From Achatina immaculata (Eukaryota > Mollusca > Gastropoda > Stylommatophora > Achatinidae), in NCBI GenBank assembly GCA_009760885.1, contig CM019718.1, forward strand, positions 29,705,030 through 29,769,029: DNA of 64,000 bases. Reading direction: 5' to 3'. This document shows positions 21,353-34,500 of the stretch, piece by piece (positions within the stretch are counted from its first letter, which is position 1; every line of letters begins with the position of its first letter). A program made the translations under genes and the position numbers. The notes under the pieces were generated by a model. That model saw nothing but the letters and a program-made list of their open reading frames with translations. It ran no database searches and was not told where the DNA came from.

Positions 21353-21572
21353 CTATAAGGATTATCAAGATCCGTTACATAGTTTCTTTGTTGCGATGTT
21401 TTGAAATGTTTTACGGACTTATGAATAACCCTGTATATATTTAACACTGCCATTTTTATTGTTATTAATAAATCGATTTTGGTTTTTTCTTTCTGATACT
21501 AATAAAAAGTTTACTTTCAGATTAGACACAGAATGGCAACACAAAATGGTGAATGAAATCTGGCCCAAATAC

Positions 21573-21700
21573 CTGCTTGCTCAGATATCTACTTGTCCAG
21601 ATACCTACTTGTCCAGATATCTGCTTGCCCAAATACCTACTTGTCCAGATATCTACTTGTCCAGATAACTACTTGTCCAGATACCTACTTGTCCAGACAC
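21573..21700. repeat. 16-bp minisatellite
   Basis: Eight units of the type ATACCTACTTGTCCAG, with ATATCTGCTTGCCCAA variants. Confidence 0.85.
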
Positions 21701-22284
21701 AATCCTTGCACCTTTCGGGTCGAACGGTTAATGTCTCGCATTATTTCATTGGATGTTTAACTTCTGTCAGTTTAAAACCAGAAATGTGAACCAGACAACT
21801 GAACATTTTGCTTTGCATGGAGGCAAGTGTCATATCAAGTAAAATCAGTCCGTACCTTGAAATAATATACAGATCTGAAATCATATACTGTGTCATTTTC
21901 AATATATTAAATGACTTAATATGTTGATGTGTTTGCAAACATATATCGACTGTATCACAGCGCACACCTGAAATAAACATGGCAACATGTGCATCCACTG
22001 TGAAGTTTACTACAAATCAGCGTGTAATTGCGCAAGTAAACCTAAATAAGTGCATCAACTGCGAAAATGTAACTTCTCCGAAGTGTCTTTTTGCAGCATG
22101 AAGTTATGAAAGTGGCTGCTGTGGCTGTGGGGTTTCATGAAGTTACATCAAGGACCATTATGCCTACATGAAAGTGTCTAGTCTTTTTATAATCTAAGAA
22201 AGACACAAAAGCCGGACATTAAGTCGGCTCCACGTGGGTCGTATCACTCCAAAGAGCTGCCTGTGAAGGACGTGTCACGTGCCC
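21701..22284. other. Upstream region of the CD36-like gene
   Basis: Unique sequence with no repeats. It should contain the promoter and 5' UTR if exon 1 below is the first exon. No TATA box was identified with confidence. Confidence 0.4.
22231..22281 (+). promoter_or_regulatory. Two CACGTG E-box palindromes before the CD36-like start
   Basis: CACGTG is present at 22231-22236 and 22276-22281, the second ending three bases before the start codon. This hexamer is the binding core of bHLH-zip factors. Whether it is used here is pure inference. Confidence 0.25.
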
Positions 22285-22533
22285 ATGGTGCGAGTGATCC
22301 ACGACCATCACACGCTCGGGACTTGGTCTCTGAAACCTGACACTGTAATCAATCCTGGCATCCGGAATCGGACGATATCCACACGCATTCTTGGCATCGG
22401 TATCGCCCTAGCCGGTGTTCTAGTGCTGGGAGTTGGTCTGATCATGGGACTGGAGTTCCCGAGCTACGTCCGCCAGCAGAATCATGCCAAGCAGTGCGTA
22501 CTCGACTCCAGCCACGACAACTACCAGTCTTGG
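22285..22533 (+). CDS. CD36-like exon 1 (N-terminal anchor)
   Basis: 83 codons from ATG (context GCCCATGG) to TGG|GTAAGC. It encodes a ~34-residue cytoplasmic lead, a hydrophobic helix ([20 protein letters not shown]) and the start of the ectodomain ending in NYQSW. An in-frame GTG two codons upstream is not a plausible eukaryotic start. Exit phase 0. Confidence 0.85.
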
Positions 22534-25500
22534 GTAAGCGAATACAATCAGTCAGTCAGTTTTTTGTTTTTGGTGTTTGCCCTCCATCCATCCATCCATC
22601 CATCCATCATCCATCCCTCCATCCATCCATCCATCCACTTATCCATCCATCCATCCACCTATCTATCCATCCATTCACTCATTCATCCATCATCCATCCA
22701 TCCATTCATCCATCCATCCGTACATCAATCTGTCCATCCATTCACCCTTCCTTCCATCCATCTATCCGTCCATCCATCCGTCCACCACCCATCCATCCAT
22801 CTGTCCATCCATTCACTCTTTCTTCTATCCATCTGTCCATCCATCTATCCGTCCATCCATTCACCCATCCATCCATCCGTTCAACTGTCCATCCATCCAT
22901 CCGTCCATCCATCCATCCGTCCATCCATTCACCCATCCATCCATCTGTACAACATACATACATACATACATACATACACACATTATTTATTTTTATCCAT
23001 CTAAATATCTGTATTTCTCAATTTCTAGAAACCCAGTCATCCCATATCAACCCAGGCTGTCCCATAATCTTCCCCGATATATTACGACGGTCTTTGATAA
23101 TAAGATAAAAGAGCTGGATGGACATCACTTTTTGATAAAACTCCATGTTATTTCTCAACAGTCTTCACTGAGGATTCTACGCTTGGTCCAGCAGCTCCCA
23201 CTGCCAAAGTTATTCTCAAAGACTGCAACATACGAGTTTACGGCAGCGAAGACGACCTCGTTTGATGAGAACTGCTTCCCACCGAGCCAAATTTTCAAGT
23301 TTGGTGGGAACAGGAGGAAGTCACGCGGGCCCAATTCTGGAGAATAAGGTGGATGAGGAATCGTTTGGAAGCCTAATTCGTCTAATTTAGCCATATCGAC
23401 TGTTGATTTATGGGAAGATGATGAAAGAGCACTTGTTGCCAGCCAATCTTGGTTGTTTCTGTTTGTGCTCTTCTTTCAAACAGTCAAACAATGTTGCATA
23501 TTAGCCTCCTGTTATTGTTTTACCTTTCTCAAATAGCCAATCAGAATGATACCTTGGAAATCCCAAAAAACAGTGGTCATCACCTGACCAGCCGATGGAA
23601 CGGCCGTTGCCCTCTTAGGTCCTCATTGTCCACTGCTTGGACTGCTTCTTACTTTCAGGCGTGTAGTGGTGGATCCATATCTCGTCCACAGTCACGAATC
23701 GACGCAAAAAGTCCCGCGGATTTGGGGTTAAACATCGACAAACACTGCGTTGAAATGTCCTTTCGTGTTTGTTTTTGTCCGACACAAACATGGCGCCCAT
23801 CGCACATACAGTTTTTTTCATGTGCAATTTTTCATGCAGGATGTTATGAACTCGTTCGGCTGAGATGCCCTACAGTCTCTGTTACCTTGCACGCTTTCAC
23901 TCGGCGGTCTGTCATAATGTTACCTACGACTTTTTTTTCTACGATTTTCTGTGTGATAAGCTCCTCGCGAAGTCCAGGGCTCGCTTCATCTCCCGTGCTT
24001 GCTTCATCTCCCGTGCTTGCTTCATCTCCCGTGCTCGCTTCATCTCCCGTGCTTGCTTCATCTCCCGTGCTCGCTTCATCTCCCGTGCTTGCTTCATCTC
24101 CCGTGCTTGCTTCATCTCCCGTGCTCGCTTCATCTCCCGTGCTTGCTTCATCTCCCGTGCTTGCTTCATCTCCCGTGCTTGCTTCATCTCCCGTGCTTGC
24201 TTCATCTCCCGTGCTCGCTTCATCTCCCGTGCTCGCTTCATCTCCCGTGCTCGCTTCATCTCCCGTGCTTGCTTCATCTCCCGTGCTTGCTTCATCTCCC
24301 GTGCTTGCTTCATCTCCCGTGCTCGCTTCATCTCCCGTGCTTGCTTCATCTCCCGTGCTCGCTTCATCTCCCGTGCTTGCTTCATCTCCCGTGCTTGCTT
24401 CATCTCCCGTGCTTGCTTCATCTCCCGTGCTCGCTTCATCTCCCGTGCTTGCTTCATCTCCCGTGCTTGCTTCATCTCCCGTGCTTGCTCGAGCACTTTT
24501 AAACTCATTTGTCTAGAAATAAGGGAATGAAGACGCTGCCTGATGAAGCAATCAGCGACCCATAGCTGATATGTCAGCGTCACGTTTAGCCAATCATAGC
24601 TAAGACCCTATCCCACCTCTCTGTGGTACCCCCAGTAACAGGCCTAGCCTGGCTAACGGGGCAGAGATCGCCAATGTCCCCATGGTGGTGGAGTCTGCTA
24701 AAGAAGCATTGCACACCCCCTGCTTTTCAGCTGTACTCTGGAACTGAAAAAGTGCCCGCCAAAACCCGCTCCCACGCCGATACGATGCTGTGCCTCAACA
24801 TCTCTACAGCATCGGCTGCAAAGAACAACAGCTCACAGTTACAGGGAGTTCATACAAGTACGTGATCTAGAAATAAACAGTCTTCAAGATGGAGCAGAGT
24901 CTCCCTGAACTTCGTCCAACTCCGCTTTCTTCTTCTTCTTCTTCTTCTTCTTCTTCTTCTTTCGCACTGTCTGTCTATATCTGCAGTCCTATCTCTTGGA
25001 TAAATTTCACTGTTTTTTGTAACTCATGTATGGGACCATAGAGCTTATCTTCTTTAGTGGTTTCACTGGGCCAGTAATTATTTCTCAGTGTCTCATAGTT
25101 GGTGCAGTTCTGGAGGATATGTTCCACAGTTTGGGGCACCTGGGCACATGTACATAGATTAGTAGTACCAGCCTTAAACTTTGTATACATATGACTTCGG
25201 AGTTGGCTGTGTCCTGTTCGGAGACGGAAGATGGTGACTTGTTCCTTTCTGTTTAGCATGTGATAGTCATCATGTGGTGGTGTTTGTGGCTTCCTGTAGG
25301 TTTTTATCATGCTTTTCTTCTGATTATAGGTGATTGCAACTCTGCTTTGATCTGTGAGGCTGTCCACATCTTTAAATAAAAATGTTTTATCATTACAGGA
25401 AACTCGCTGGCGTACATTCTCTGAAGCGACTGCTACCCTGCTCAGTTCAAACGACTGTTGAATAAGGCGCCTCTATTGGCTGAAATTTTGTATGACGTAA

Positions 25501-28500
25501 TTTGAATAGTTATACTTACCAACAGTGACGTCACTAGTTGATTTGTGGCGCCATCTCATTTGAACTTACCTTACTTAATTTAAACGACCCTGGTAAATCG
25601 TCTTTCAGAAAGGATGTTCCCTTTTATACGTTCTTTTACTGGTGTCTTTTTTTTAACTTAACTTCCTTCCCTGTGGAGCCATTTGTCTTTTTATTGTGAA
25701 TCAGTTTTATCATTTATGTCATTATCCTTTCTGTCTCTGTCTCACACACACACACACACACACAAGCAGGCACACAACACACACAAGATAACTTACAGCT
25801 GAGAGCATGGCAGAAGACAGAACAAAGACTTTACCATTCCAGAGGCAGACAGAAATAAATATGAGAAAAAAACATCGATCCGGCCTGACATGAGATTTAT
25901 ACCAACTTCCAAGAGTCAGCCTTTCTACAAGTCTGTGATTGTTTGTCTTCGCTCTGGGCAGATGTTTACATGCGTCATTGATTATCAGTGGAGTCACATT
26001 ACATCATGAGAGAGAGAGAGAGGAAGAGAAAGAGATGAATGAAGAACAGCTGGGCCAGTAATTATTTCTCAGTGTCTCATAGTTGGTGCAGTTCTGGAGG
26101 ATATGTTCCACAGTTTGGGGCACCTGGGCACATGTACATAGATTAGTAGTACCAGCCTTAAACTTTGTATACATATGACTTCGGAGTTGGCTGTGTCCTG
26201 TTCGGAGACGGAAGATGGTGACTTGTTCCTTTCTGTTTAGCATGTGATAGTCATCATGTGGTGGTGTTTGTGGCTTCCTGTAGGTTTTTATCATGCTTTT
26301 CTTCTGATTATAGGTGATTGCAACTCTGCTTTGATCTGTGAGGCTGTCCACATCTTTAAATAAAAATGTTTTATCATTACAGGAAACTCGCTGGCGTACA
26401 TTCTCTGAAGCGACTGCTACCCTGCTCAGTTCAAACGACTGTTGAATAAGGCGCCTCTATTGGCTGAAATTTTGTATGACGTAATTTGAATAGTTATACT
26501 TACCAACAGTGACGTCACTAGTTGATTTGTGGCGCCATCTCATTTGAACTTACCTTACTTAATTTAAACGACCCTGGTAAATCGTCTTTCAGAAAGGATG
26601 TTCCCTTTTATACGTTCTTTTACTGGTGTCTTTTTTTTAACTTAACTTCCTTCCCTGTGGAGCCATTTGTCTTTTTATTGTGAATCAGTTTTATCATTTA
26701 TGTCATTATCCTTTCTGTCTCTGTCTCACACACACACACACACACACAAGCAGGCACACAACACACACAAGATAACTTACAGCTGAGAGCATGGCAGAAG
26801 ACAGAACAAAGACTTTACCATTCCAGAGGCAGACAGAAATAAATATGAGAAAAAAACATCGATCCGGCCTGACATGAGATTTATACCAACTTCCAAGAGT
26901 CAGCCTTTCTACAAGTCTGTGATTGTTTGTCTTCGCTCTGGGCAGATGTTTACATGCGTCATTGATTATCAGTGGAGTCACATTACATCATGAGAGAGAG
27001 AGAGAGGAAGAGAAAGAGATGAATGAAGAACAGCTGAGACAGAAATTATCTATCTTCTAAACACAGATTGTCGATATAAACGCAGATTGTCGATATAAAC
27101 ATTGATTGTCCATATAAACATAGGTTGTTGACATAAACATAGATTGTCGGTATAAACATAGATGTAGCCAGGTGTTTTCATGGCTACTCCACTCTCGGAA
27201 CATTTAAATGGTGGGTTTCTGTCCAGCCTGGGTCACAAGTGTCTTCGATCTTTCTATGTTATCATCACGTCATTGTCGTGTTATCATCACGTTATTGTCG
27301 TGTTATCATTGTGCTGTCATCACGTTTTTGTCGTGTTATCATTGTGCTGTCATCACGTTATTGTCGTGTTATCATTGTGGTGTTATCACGTTATTGTCGT
27401 GTTATCACTGTACTATTATCACGTTATCGTCATACATTTGTGTCATCTGTCTACTTTTATCATGTTGTGTCATCTATATCTACCTTTATTACTCTGTGTC
27501 ATTTATGTCAGTCTTTATCACTATATATCGTATAAGTCTACCTTTATCACTTTGTCATTTATAAATACATTTATAACTTTGTGTCATTTATTTCTTCATT
27601 AATCTCTTTGCGTCATTTGTTTCTACATTTATTACTTTGTCTCATCTATATCTACTTTAAACTTTGTCACCTATGTCTAACTTTATCATTTTGTGCCATG
27701 TATGTCTACCTTTATCACTTTGTATATCTCAGTCAGTCAGTCATCTGCATGTCCCTTTGCAGAACTTTGCCTCCCTAAGAGCTCTCCTGTAGGCCTCTCG
27801 GTTGTGAGCAAGATTCCCTGCTGCTGATGCATCCATTTGCAGATTATCAAGGATTTGTACATCTACTTTTACCTTTATCACTTTGTATATCTAATTTTAA
27901 CTTTATCCCTTACTGTTGTACTAATCTACGCCTAACTTGCTCTTTTCCTGCCATCTCTGCCTGCTTCTTTCCCCTCCACCACCTGCATTTCAACGTTTTC
28001 TTGACAAAATTTCACCATCTGTCACTGAGTTGCTGAGAGCTGTCAAAATTCTGCAGTGATTGATCGCATGCTCTTACAGTCTCCTTCAAGAGTTCTGACG
28101 TTCTAAAAAAAATAGGCTGTGGAAACTAAACGGATGAAATTAAAACTTATGGTTTGTGTATTTTTTAGTTCTGTTGGCATGTCCTGACACTAATTTTCTG
28201 TTGAAGAAAGAGTTTTCCATTAGAAACAAAAGTTACAGTTTGCAGAAAATATTTTTATCTTTTACTTTGTATTTTAGAGATAAAATCTGCGACCAATTTT
28301 TTTTTTCTGTTTTACAACAGGGGAATTATGTGGTAACAAATACTTTGAAAAAAAAAAGCAAAACAAACAAAATCCATTTTAACGATTAGAAGATGTTAGT
28401 TTAGGTAAGCTTCCATGTTGAAGACACGGGTATTGTGGTAGTTTAGGTAAGCTGCCATGTTGAAGACACGGGTATTGTGGTAGTTTACGTCAGCTGCCAT

Positions 28501-31500
28501 GTTGAAGACACGGGTATTGTGTTAGTTTAGGTAAGCTGCCATGTTGAAGACACGGGTATTGTGGTAGTTTACGTCAGCTGCCATGTTGAAGACACGGGTA
28601 TTGTGTTAGTTTAGGTAAGCTGCCATGTTGAAGACACGGGTATTGTGGTAGTTTAGGTAAGCTGCCATGTTGAAGACACGGGTATTGTGGTAGTTTAGGT
28701 CAGCTGCCACGTTGAAGACACGGGTATTGTGGTAGTTTATGTAAGCTGCCATGTTGAAGACACGGGTATTGTGGTAGTTTAGGTAAGCTGCCATGTTGAA
28801 GACACGGGTATTGTGGTAGTTTAGGTAAGCTTCCATGTTGAAGACACGGGTATTGTGGTAGTTTAGGTAAGCTTCCATGTTGAAGACACGGGTATTGTGG
28901 TAGTTTAGGTCAGCTGCCATGTTGAAGACACGGGTATTGTGTTAGTTTAGGTAAGCTGCCACGTTGAAGACACGGGTATTGTGTTAGTTTAGGTAAGCTG
29001 CCACGTTGAAGACACGGGTACTGTGGTAGTTTAGGTCAGCTGCCATGTTGAAGACACGGGTATTGTGTTAGTTTAGGTAAGCTTCCATGTTGAAGACACG
29101 GGTATTGTGTTAGTTTAGGTCAGCTGCCATGTTGAAGACACGGGTATTGTGAAACTTTGATTTGTTTCCCTCTCACCGAATTTTTAAAAGTTTCTTGAGG
29201 CAGAAGGTTCATTTGCATTTTTCTTTTTCCTTGACAGCCACTTGGCAATGTCCTTGGGGTGGATGAATGTGTTTTTATGTTTTACACGACATGCAAGGAG
29301 GTGGGTGAATGTGTGTTTATGTTTTACACGACATGCAAGGAGGTGGGTGAATGTGTGTTTATGTTTTACACGACATGTAAGGAGGTGGGTGAATGTGTTT
29401 TTATGTTTTACACGACATGCAAGGAGGTGGGTGAATGTGTGTTTATGTTTTACACGACATGTAAGGAGGTGAATGAATGTGTGTTTATGTTTTACACGAC
29501 ATGTAAGGAGGTGAATGAATGTGTGTTTATGTTTTACACGACATGTAAGGAGGTGGATGAATGTGTGTTTATGTTTTACGTGACATGTAAGGAGGTGGAT
29601 GAATGTGTGTTTATGTTTTACACGACATGTAAGGAGGTGAATGAATGTGTGTTTATGTTTTACACGACATGTATGTTATCTCTAAGATAGAAGCTCTTTT
29701 AAAAGATCATTTAGTTCTACCATACACACCCAGCATTGTTCTCTCGTCACGTAGACGCACCATACTCGCTGTAGTAAACAACCATTTTCTAATAATTGTT
29801 TACTCTTGTACAGTCTCAAATAATTCTACTCAAAACTTACATTCTCGTATCCTTCATTAGTGGCCGAGTTTTGTCTTAGATCCAGTCACCCATTAAACAA
29901 CATAATTAAATAGGAAAATGTCAAGTTAAACGAGTTATATCTGGATGTTTTGTATGGACAAATTCCTGCCATAAATGTCGACGAACTAGCATGAGTACAG
30001 TGTGTGCAAGGTTTATCAGCGATAATTAAAAATAAAATTCATAGCTTTGTAATTACTGTCCAGAACCTGTGGCACAGTTTACCAGGTCATGTAGTGTAAA
30101 CAATATCGTGTGGCACAGTTTACCAGGTCAAGTAGTGTAAACAATATCGTGTGGCACAGTTTACCAGGTCATGTAGTGTAAACAATATCGTGTGGCACAG
30201 TTTACCAGGTCATGTAGTGTAAACAATATCGTGTGGCACAGTTTACCAGGTCAAGTAGTGTAAACAATATCGTGTGGCACAGTTTACCAGGTCATGTAGT
30301 GTAAACAATATCGTGTGGCACAGTTTACCAGGTCATGTAGTGTAAACAATATCGTGTGGCACAGTTTACCAGGTCATGTAGTGTAAACAATATCGTGTGG
30401 CACAGTTTACCAGGTCATGCAATGTAAACAATACAAGGGAACAATTTGCTTGTGACAACAGCTCGAACAGGCTGTCTAAATCGTGTTATCTTTCTACGCC
30501 ATATTTTAAAACTTTTGTAGAGAAGAGTGCCAACCAACAAGGAAAATAAGTCATTACAGACATTGGTTCGTCTTTCTGATACAATTTAATCTTGTTTTGT
30601 CTTGTCTTGTCTTGTCTTGTATCCCTGGACTGAAAGCTGGTGTTCTTTGCAGCCGATGGCGTGAAGGTGATGAAGTACAGCATCGTGTGGGATTGAAAAA
30701 GGGTTACGGCAGCTACGTTTTCAAACCCTGAATGGAGTTAAAAAGCAAGGGGGTGCCCAATACTTCTTTAGCAGACTCCACGACCTCGGGGAATATGGCG
30801 ACCAGTGCCAAGTTAGCCAGGTTATGCTGTTACTAGGGAGGGGGTGGGTACCAACGGAGAGATGGGACAAGGTTCGGGTATAGATTACCAGCCCTGACGC
30901 AAACATGTCAGGTTATGGATCTCTTTTTTTTTTCACAGATCGGGATATCGACAGTTAAACAACACCCTCAAGCAGTTTGTAATGACACGTTCGGTGCGTC
31001 TGAGCAACTACGTGACGTGTAGGACTCACTTAAGAACAGATAATAACTTAAAGAGTGAGCCGGGGATAAGATAAGGAAAAACCAAAGACATGACAAAGTC
31101 TGACAAAATGAACACCATCCCCTACTCCAGCAGGAACATATTTCTCCGATACTTTTAAAATAATCTTAGCTGTGGACTGTCATTTTTTTCCTCTAAATGA
31201 AATCATATTTTTTTTATATACAACGTAACCGACAGACGAAATAATAACATCGTAAATGGTTCTGTTAGAGTCGGCGTGCAGATCAAGACCCGTCCATCCT
31301 CCGTATATCATCGCTTGCAGCAGGATCTTTTGTCGGCGTGCAGATCAAGACCCGTCCATCCTCCGTATATCATCGCTTGCAGCAGGATCTTTTGTCGGCG
31401 TGCAGATCAAGACCCGTCTATCCTCCGTATATCATCGCTTGCAGCAGGATCTTTTGTCGGCGTGCAGATCAAGACCCGTCCATCCTCCGTATATCATCGC

Positions 31501-34500
31501 TTGCAGCAGGATCTTTTGTCGGCGTGCAGATCAAGACCCATCCATCCTCCGTATATCATCGCTTGCAGCAGGATCTTTTGTCGGCGTGCAGATCAAGACC
31601 CGTGTATCCTCCGTATATCATCGCTTGCAGCAGGATCTTTTGTCGGCGTGCAGATCAAGACCCGTCCATCCTCCGTATATCATCGCTTGCAGCAGGATCT
31701 TTTGTCGGCGTGCAGATCAAGACCCGTCCATCCTCCGTATATCATCGCTTGCAGCAGGATCTTTTGTCGGCGTGCAGATCAAGACCCGTCTATCCTCCGT
31801 ATATCATCGCTTGCAGCAGGATCTTTTGTCGGCGTGCAGATCAAGACCCGTCTATCCTCCGTATATCATCGCTTGCAGCAGGATCTTTTGTCGGCGTGCA
31901 GATCAAGACCCGTCCATCCTCCGTATATCATCGCTTGCAGCAGGATCTTTTGTCGGCGTGCAGATCAAGACCCGTCCATCCTCCGTATATCATCGCTTGC
32001 AGCAGGATCTTTTGGTCCATCTTTGTGCGCACAGGAATCTGGACCTGCGTGATCCTTATGGTGGTGGAGCGGGCTTCGAAGACATGATGTGCGGAGTGAT
32101 GTTCCGAATCTTCTTTTTTATGATACAGTGGTGTTATGTACAGGCTGTTCACTTCAGTACAGGCTGTCGGCAGTTTCCTGTTGCTATCTCTTGTATATCT
32201 TACAACAGCAAGGTCAGAATGACCTAACTCAAACAAGACGATCTTTCACATAAAAATGTACTGTGACAATGTCTATGACACGGTTGTCACTGTGACATGG
32301 TTGTTACTGTGACTTGTTTAGATAGTGGTCACGTGAAAATATCCGCTAGGAAACCTTCTATAGGACAAGTCACTCTTTGGGCCCTAGTGGATGCTACATT
32401 TTGAGAACCATCGGTAATCTGTTTCTTCTTCTTGGAAGTACGAGCTGGTATTCTTTGTAGCCGATGCTGTGGAGATGTTGAGGCACAGGACTGTGTTGGC
32501 TTGGGTCTGGTCATGGTGGCTGCTGTTGTTTTCAGTCCCTGAGTAGAGCCAAAAAAAAAGCAGGGGCTGTGTAATGCTTCTTTAGCAGATTCCACCACCT
32601 TGGAGACATGACAATTCCTGCCCCGTTAGCCAGACTAGGCTTGTTACTGGGGCTACCAACGAAGAGGTGGGACAGGGTCTTGGTCACCTGTGGTTCGCCA
32701 AAGCTGACGTCAGCATGTCAGCTATGGGTCACCAACCCTGACGCCTGCATGTCAGCTATGGGACGCCAACCCTGACGCCAGCATGTCAGCTATGGGTCGC
32801 TGATGAATTAGAAGAGAATAGAAGAAGATACGAAAACAACCAATATTTCAGAAACAAACAGCCTTCTTCTGTTAATAAAAATAAAACTAAAAAAAAAAAA
32901 GATAATGTTAGCAGAAAACAGAAAAATCATATCTGTTCCTATCTTCTGCTCTCTTCATAATATTATTGTAAATCAATTCTTTATGCGTTGTCTTCTTCTC
33001 TTTTGAAAAATACCAACAGAACTATCAATATTTCGTATATCTCTCAACACCAATCACATCTTTCTCCTTGATGTCTGCTCCCAATACACTTCTATCCCCC
33101 ATGAGGATGGACTCTTAGCACTCCGCTATTTTCTCGACAAAGGCCCTCACCCTACCACTAACACTGACACCATAATCAGACTCACACAGCTAGTACTAAG
33201 CCTATATTCTTTCAAATTCAACGGCGAATATTTCGAGCAAATCAGTGGTGTTACCATGGGAACAAAAATGGGTCCCAGTTATGCATATTTATTTATGGGC
33301 TTTCAGGAAGTCAAATTATGGGAAATCTACACTGGCAGATTTCCAGAATTCTATAAAAGGTACATCGATGATGGCATTGGAGTCACAAGTATGCCACAGG
33401 AAGATGTACAAAAATTTACTGAATTCACCAACTCACTTATCAATAACATAAAATTCACTTATGAAATTTCTGACAAGTCTGTAAACGTTTTAGACATTAA
33501 AATTTCTGTTGGCACAAACAGGCTTGTCACCTCTGTATTTTAAAAGCCCACCGACAGCCACACCTATTTGCTTTATACCTCCTCTCATCCTGAAACCTGT
33601 AAGAACTCCATCCCATACTCCCAACTCCTCCGTCTTCGCCGCATATGTCAGGATAACTTGGACTTTATAGATCTGTCCAACAAGTTATTAGAATTTTTCC
33701 GTCATCGCCACTACCCAGAAAATGTCCTTCGTGAAGCCTTCAACCGTATCCAGCTAATGAGCCGCAAAGAAGTTTTCAGAAAAAAGCCTGTTACTCCATC
33801 TGACAGAGCTAAGTTAGTACTGCCTTTCCACCCGCATGGTCAGATGGTTACGAAAATTCTTTATCGTCATCTGCCGCTAATCCAGTTCGACCCCGACACT
33901 CGCGACATTTTCTCTGATCTACCCCTGTTGGCATACAGAGAAAAATCTTAAGGACATCCTCGTCCACAGCCACTTGAAGCGAAGCCTGACATATGTTGGG
34001 ACAAGAAAATGTAACCGCCCCCGCTGCCTTACCTGCCCGGTAGTCTGGGAAACGAAAACAATCACCTTTCCCAAAACTATCCTCACTCTCCACGAGGAAT
34101 TCACATGCGAGTCCCGAAATGTGATATATGTCATTGTATGCAAAAGATGCAGGATAACGTATATTGGTGAGACTGGCCTCAGATTAGGGGACAGCATGCA
34201 GAAACATCTGTACGACATCGCCCAGCATGCTTCGAAACCAGTCCCGAATCATTTCAATGGCCCCAACCACAGAGGTAAATCTGATTTTCTGGTCATCAAA
34301 CAATGTCACGTAGATGACACAAGTCACCTAGCGCTTGAGAAACGCTACAATCAGGATTATGGGACGCCAGAACCACACGGTTTTAACTCGTTATTCAGCT
34401 ACACCTAACATTCTCTTCACTAATCACAATCCCTCTCCACTAAACTCCACTCCCTTCTCACTTGTTACACATAGTTCAGAACCTCCTCACAGCATCAAAT

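Noticed and set aside
23449..24583. ORFs of 167-355 codons on both strands
   Set aside because: They run through the 18-bp array and through the mariner antisense strand; several frames are open at once.
28396..29150. CRISPR array
   Set aside because: Regular repeats without variable spacers, in a eukaryotic context. The same holds for all the other arrays.
31256..32087. Three overlapping 250-320-codon ORFs
   Set aside because: All come from the 62-bp repeat read in successive frames.
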